Part shown: in pieces, positions 61,239 to 64,000 of the stretch
How positions within the stretch are numbered: the stretch's first letter is position 1
How the letters are laid out: each line of letters begins with the position of its first letter
Source of the DNA: Streptomyces sp. DSM 110735
GTDB taxonomy: Bacteria; Actinomycetota; Actinomycetes; Streptomycetales; Streptomycetaceae
Direction of reading: 5' to 3'
Assembly: GCF_016482685.1 (NCBI RefSeq)
Contig: NZ_JACYHF010000002.1
Span: forward strand, 372,001 to 436,000
DNA: 64,000 nucleotides
Translations under genes and position numbers: made by a program
Notes under the pieces: generated by a model
What the model saw: only the letters and a program-made list of their open reading frames with translations
The model's database searches: none
Told to the model about the DNA's origin: nothing

Positions 61239-62087
61239 ATGGTGGATCATGTCAGCAGACCGAGCCCGACAAGGCGGGCGGTGACGACGATGCGGCCGGG
61301 TGTCCCCGATCAGCCGTCCGACGACGGCACGCCCCTGGAGGCGCGGGAACGGCTGCGGGTCACGGAGATCCTCACCGCCGCCGGAGGGACCGACCCCGAG
61401 CGGGTGCCCGAGGCACTGTGCCGCGCCTGTGCGGGGCTGCTGCCGGTCACCGGCGCCTCGGTCTCCATCGCGGGCGGACCGAGCGTACGGGTCACCTGGT
61501 GCGCCAGCGACCGTACGGCGGCACGGCTCGCGGAGGCGCAGTACACCCTGGGCGACGGCCCCTGCCAGAGCGCGCTGGACGACGCGGTGGCGGTGCTGGC
61601 CGCCGATCTCACCCAGGGTCCGGACTCGCGCCGCTGGCCGGTGTTCGCCAGTGAGGCCGTGGCACTGGGCGTGCGGGCGGTGTTCTCGCTGCCGCTGGGC
61701 GTCGGCCGGACCACCATCGGCACCCTCGACCTCTACCGCGACCGCCCCGGCGGGCTCTCGGCGTCCGACCTGCGGATCGCGCTGTGGACCCGGGACGCGG
61801 TCACGTTCGCCATCATGGATCTCCAGCCCGGTCACGACGCGGGCGACCGCCCGGCGGATGAAGGCGTGGCGCCGTGGATGCAGGCTTCGGAAGCCGACCA
61901 CAGCGAGGTGTACCGAGCGGTCGGCATGGTCATGGTGCAACTCGATCTGGACCCGGAACAGGCGCTGGACCGCATGCGCGCACGGGCGTTCGCCGAGAGC
62001 CGCACGGTCAGCGAGGTGGCGCACGACATCGTCCTGCGCCGGTTCGGCTTCGGGAACAGTGGCTCGCCGAGGCGTACGTCGGGCTGA
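61239..62087 (+). CDS. GAF-ANTAR domain regulator
   Basis: 282 residues. GAF domain about 25-165 (LCRACAGLLPVTGASVSIAGG ... LGDGPCQSALDD ... VRAVFSLPLGVG) and C-terminal ANTAR helices (VYRAVGMVMVQLDLDPEQALDRMRARAFAESRTVSEVAHDIV). ANTAR proteins bind RNA and suppress terminators. ATG 61239 follows GGGAGA; ATG 61290 is an alternative. Common in Streptomyces and often sigma-B-linked. Upstream gap of 163 bp has no clear promoter. Confidence 0.9.
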   Translation: MVDHVSRPSPTRRAVTTMRPGVPDQPSDDGTPLEARERLRVTEILTAAGGTDPERVPEALCRACAGLLPVTGASVSIAGGPSVRVTWCASDRTAARLAEAQYTLGDGPCQSALDDAVAVLAADLTQGPDSRRWPVFASEAVALGVRAVFSLPLGVGRTTIGTLDLYRDRPGGLSASDLRIALWTRDAVTFAIMDLQPGHDAGDRPADEGVAPWMQASEADHSEVYRAVGMVMVQLDLDPEQALDRMRARAFAESRTVSEVAHDIVLRRFGFGNSGSPRRTSG

Positions 62088-62171
62088 TGTCTGGCCCGGA
62101 CGGTCGCGATGTTTGCCGCGCGCCGCGCCGGTGACTCGTCACAGGCAGCCCCGTGGGGACTCCGAAGGAAG

Positions 62172-62408
62172 ATGAAGGCCGTGACCAGCGACATCGCCAT
62201 GACCAAGGACACCGAGGACATCGAGGACTCCGACGACACCACCGTGGACACGAGGGAGTGGGCGTCCGTCCGCGTCGTCGAGACCGGCTGGGCCAGAGCC
62301 CGTCGGCTGCGCGGCGAACGGGTGCGCACCTGCGTGGCCGCGGTCGTCACCGAGGGCACGCCGTCCCGCACCGGGACCGAGGGGAACATCGTCAGGGGCG
62401 AGGACTGA
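62172..62408 (+). CDS. Small protein with acidic N-terminal half
   Basis: 78 residues: acidic first part (MTKDTEDIEDSDDTTVDTRE), then a basic Arg-rich stretch (GWARARRLRGERVRT). No known motif and no membrane segment. Starts ATG 62172 or GTG 62181, preceded by GAAGGA. The opposite charges of its two halves would suit protein-nucleic acid or partner binding. Unrecognised. Confidence 0.6.
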   Translation: MKAVTSDIAMTKDTEDIEDSDDTTVDTREWASVRVVETGWARARRLRGERVRTCVAAVVTEGTPSRTGTEGNIVRGED

Positions 62409-62463
62409 TCCTCCGGCGCCGTCCTGCCACGAGGCGGCATGGGTGGCGCCAGGTGTGGCACCC

Positions 62464-62484
62464 GTGTCCCTGTGCGAGGGACAC
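62464..62484. promoter_or_regulatory. Perfect inverted repeat before the FUSC-like gene
   Basis: GTGTCCCT-gtgcg-AGGGACAC, an 8-bp stem with a 5-base loop, 35 bp upstream of the GTG at 62520, followed by two or three loose gaggg/aaggg repeats. It may be an operator or an mRNA hairpin. Confidence 0.5.
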
Positions 62485-62519
62485 GAGGGACGCAAGGGAT
62501 ACGAGCGACAGGGCAGGCG

Positions 62520-63656
62520 GTGGTCCGCGATCTGTCCGCGACGGCGCTGGGGGTGCGCCGCGCCTGGGAGGGACCGAGCCGGGAACGGGATCTGATCGCA
62601 CAGGCGGCGAAGGCCGCGCTGGCCGCGTGGATCGCCTGGGCGGTGGCCGGCTGGTGGCTGCACGTGCCCGCCGCGTTCGTCGCGCCCTGGGTCGCGGTCG
62701 TCCTCGTGGAGTGGACGGTCTACCGCTCCCTCGCCCACGGACTCCAGCAGCTCGCGGCACTCGCCTTCGGCACCGTCGCCGCGACGGCCGTGGGACTGCT
62801 GATCTCCGACACGGTCGCGGCGATGGCCGTCGTGCTGCCCCCGATGATGCTGCTCGGTCACTGGCGGCGCCTGGGCAACCAGGGGATCTACGCGGCCACC
62901 GGCGCCCTGTTCGCCCTGACCGCCGGACCGGTGTCCATCGGCGCGGGTGCCGCCAGGATCGGCGCTGCCTGCTTCGGCGCCCTCGTCGGCATCGGCGTCA
63001 ACGCCCTGATCCGCCCCCCGGTCTACCTGCGTGACGCCCGCGCCCTCCTCCAGAACGCGACCGACGAGGCACACGACATCCTGCGGGACGTGGCGGACGG
63101 GCTGACCGAGGGGCACATGGAGGACGCCGAGGAGGCGGGCGCCTGGCACGAGCGGGCGCTGCGGCTGTACGGGCTGGTGGAGCAGGCCCGCGCCACGATG
63201 GTCCACACCCGGGAGAGCCTCAGGGTCAACCTCCGCCACCGCAGTGGCGCCGTTCCCCTGCCCGGTCAGGCGTACGACGACGCACTGACCGTCCTCGACT
63301 ACGCCGCCGTACACACCGCCGGAGTCACCCGCACGGTCCTGGAGGTGGCCTCGGACGACGGCTCGGCGCCCCGGCTGGACCCCCAACTCGCGCGCCGTTA
63401 CGGAGAGTTCCTGCACCAGACCGCCCACGCCCTGCGGCTGTACGGCCACAGCCGCTTCGGGCACGGCGGCGACGAGGCGCTGCGCGAAGCCGTTCAGAAC
63501 ATGCGGGACACGCTCGTGACCCTGCGCCGCGACCTGATCCGCTCGGCCGCGGACGACCCCGAGCGGATCGCCACCTACGGCGCGCTGCTCACCCAGGCGC
63601 ACCGGCTGGCGCATCAGTTGCGGACCTCGGTGCCCGTTTCCGACGTGCGGAGCTGA
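62520..63656 (+). CDS. FUSC/aromatic acid exporter-like membrane protein
   Basis: 378 residues. Membrane part about 20-165 with five or six helices (AAKAALAAWIAWAVAGWWLHVPAAFVAPWVAVVLVE...), then a long soluble helical region to the end (LLQNATDEAHDILRDVADGL, MRDTLVTLRRDLIRS). This half-length FUSC architecture is seen in many actinobacteria; the substrate is unknown. GTG 62520 has AGGGCAGG upstream. Earlier in-frame starts add only low-complexity sequence. Confidence 0.82.
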   Translation: MVRDLSATALGVRRAWEGPSRERDLIAQAAKAALAAWIAWAVAGWWLHVPAAFVAPWVAVVLVEWTVYRSLAHGLQQLAALAFGTVAATAVGLLISDTVAAMAVVLPPMMLLGHWRRLGNQGIYAATGALFALTAGPVSIGAGAARIGAACFGALVGIGVNALIRPPVYLRDARALLQNATDEAHDILRDVADGLTEGHMEDAEEAGAWHERALRLYGLVEQARATMVHTRESLRVNLRHRSGAVPLPGQAYDDALTVLDYAAVHTAGVTRTVLEVASDDGSAPRLDPQLARRYGEFLHQTAHALRLYGHSRFGHGGDEALREAVQNMRDTLVTLRRDLIRSAADDPERIATYGALLTQAHRLAHQLRTSVPVSDVRS

Positions 63657-63681
63657 CGGGAATTCATGTCCGCCGATACGC

Positions 63682-63706
63682 GTTTCACCTCATGTCCGCC
63701 GGATAC
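63682..63706 (+). promoter_or_regulatory. Sigma-B-family-like promoter of the DUF3040 gene
   Basis: GTTT-N15-GGATAC, one base off GGGTAC, 41 bp upstream of ATG 63748. Flanked by direct repeats catgtccgccgata (63665-63678) and catgtccgccggata (63691-63705). Confidence 0.45.
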
Positions 63707-63747
63707 CTGAAAGAAAGCTGATTCCTCCACCCAAGAGGGTGTTTTCC

Positions 63748-64000
63748 ATGGAGACCGTCCACCTGTCCGAGCGGGAATTGCGGACATTGGCCGAGATGGA
63801 GAAATCCCTGGGCCGGGAGCCCTTCTCGACCCGGCACTCCTTTCTGGCCCGGCACACCCGGGGTCACCGGCTCGCCGTCTGGGTGTCGGTGCTCGCGCTC
63901 GTCTCCCTGAGCCTGCTCGCCCTGGACGTGCTGTTCGTGAACCCGCTGCTGACCAGCGCATTCATGATCGTCTGGGCGATCACCCTGGCCGGTCTCGCGG
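63748..64000 (+). CDS. DUF3040 membrane protein (partial)
   Basis: 84 residues visible, cut by the right edge. METVHLSERELRTLAEMEKS then a basic stretch (ARHTRGHR) and two hydrophobic segments (LAVWVSVLALVSLSLLALDVLF; AFMIVWAITLAGLA), the usual DUF3040 layout. AGAGGG lies ten bases before the ATG. Small stress-associated membrane proteins of this type are common in Streptomyces; function unknown. Confidence 0.88.
   Translation, partial: METVHLSERELRTLAEMEKSLGREPFSTRHSFLARHTRGHRLAVWVSVLALVSLSLLALDVLFVNPLLTSAFMIVWAITLAGLA

Noticed and set aside
1..64000. Integrated element, prophage, CRISPR or tRNA gene
   Set aside because: No integrase, transposase, att-like repeats, spaced repeats or tRNA cloverleaf was found; base composition and codon pattern look even throughout.

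Overview
High-GC, codon-position-biased DNA with short intergenic gaps, many ATGA/GTGA start-stop overlaps, GTG/TTG starts and Streptomyces-type palindromic repeats. Everything points to a Streptomyces chromosome. The block from the ATP-dependent DNA ligase through rppA, CYP158, the quinone-forming cupin, murT-gatD, pfkA and the arginine/ornithine genes resembles the S. coelicolor SCO1202-SCO1223 neighbourhood as I remember it (not searched). No rRNA, tRNA, CRISPR, insertion sequence or prophage gene was seen.

1-10.4 kb is an iron-siderophore locus: a partial NRPS (minus strand) whose adenylation domain is interrupted by a methyltransferase, two FecCD-type permeases and a FecE-type ATPase (plus), a formyltransferase and an ornithine/lysine N-hydroxylase. 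Three DmdR/IdeR-type iron boxes sit in the two divergent promoters. Together these predict an iron-repressed formyl-hydroxyornithine hydroxamate peptide, probably N-methylated. A PhzD/EntB-like isochorismatase, a YtcJ-like amidohydrolase and an alpha/beta hydrolase follow; two TTAGG-N4-CCTAA palindromes bracket the amidohydrolase.

13-22.7 kb: a translationally coupled signalling operon (receiver-PP2C phosphatase, CHASE3 histidine kinase, single-domain receiver), then the potassium pump operon kdpFABC, preceded by an extra 27-residue membrane peptide overlapping kdpF and by 32-bp-spaced direct repeats, then an MFS exporter. 22.9-25.3 kb: three Nudix hydrolases, the last two coupled to a PIG-L deacetylase. 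25.3-32 kb: galU, an M1-type peptidase, a secreted amidase with a degenerate lysozyme-like domain, a DUF779 protein, a phosphodiester-glycosidase-like secreted protein and a small membrane protein.

32-37.3 kb: an acyl-CoA dehydrogenase pair plus quinone oxidoreductase operon, and an XRE-cupin regulator divergent from a thioredoxin-reductase-like flavoprotein. 37.4-41.1 kb: DNA ligase, Nudix, succinate-semialdehyde-type dehydrogenase and a small protein. 41.3-44.2 kb: the rppA-CYP158-momA operon for tetrahydroxynaphthalene/flaviolin pigment, bracketed by inverted copies of one repeat. 44.2-51.6 kb: acyl-CoA dehydrogenase with divergent TetR, peptide deformylase, murT-gatD (lipid II amidation), pfkA and a CtaG-like protein. 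51.6-54.3 kb: Lrp regulator, a guanidino-hydrolase (dimethylargininase or arginine dihydrolase) and ornithine aminotransferase, probably an arginine-to-P5C route.

54.4-64 kb is a stress-flavoured region: DUF305 and DUF6153 proteins, F420-type flavin-independent oxidoreductase, isochorismatase-like hydrolase, a small membrane protein, zinc alcohol dehydrogenase, NAD-dependent epimerase, Fpg-like protein, GAF-ANTAR regulator, FUSC-like transporter and a DUF3040 protein. Three promoters there match GNNT-N15/16-GGGTAC, the Streptomyces sigma-B consensus, and a fourth is one base off. This suggests a local osmotic/oxidative stress regulon.
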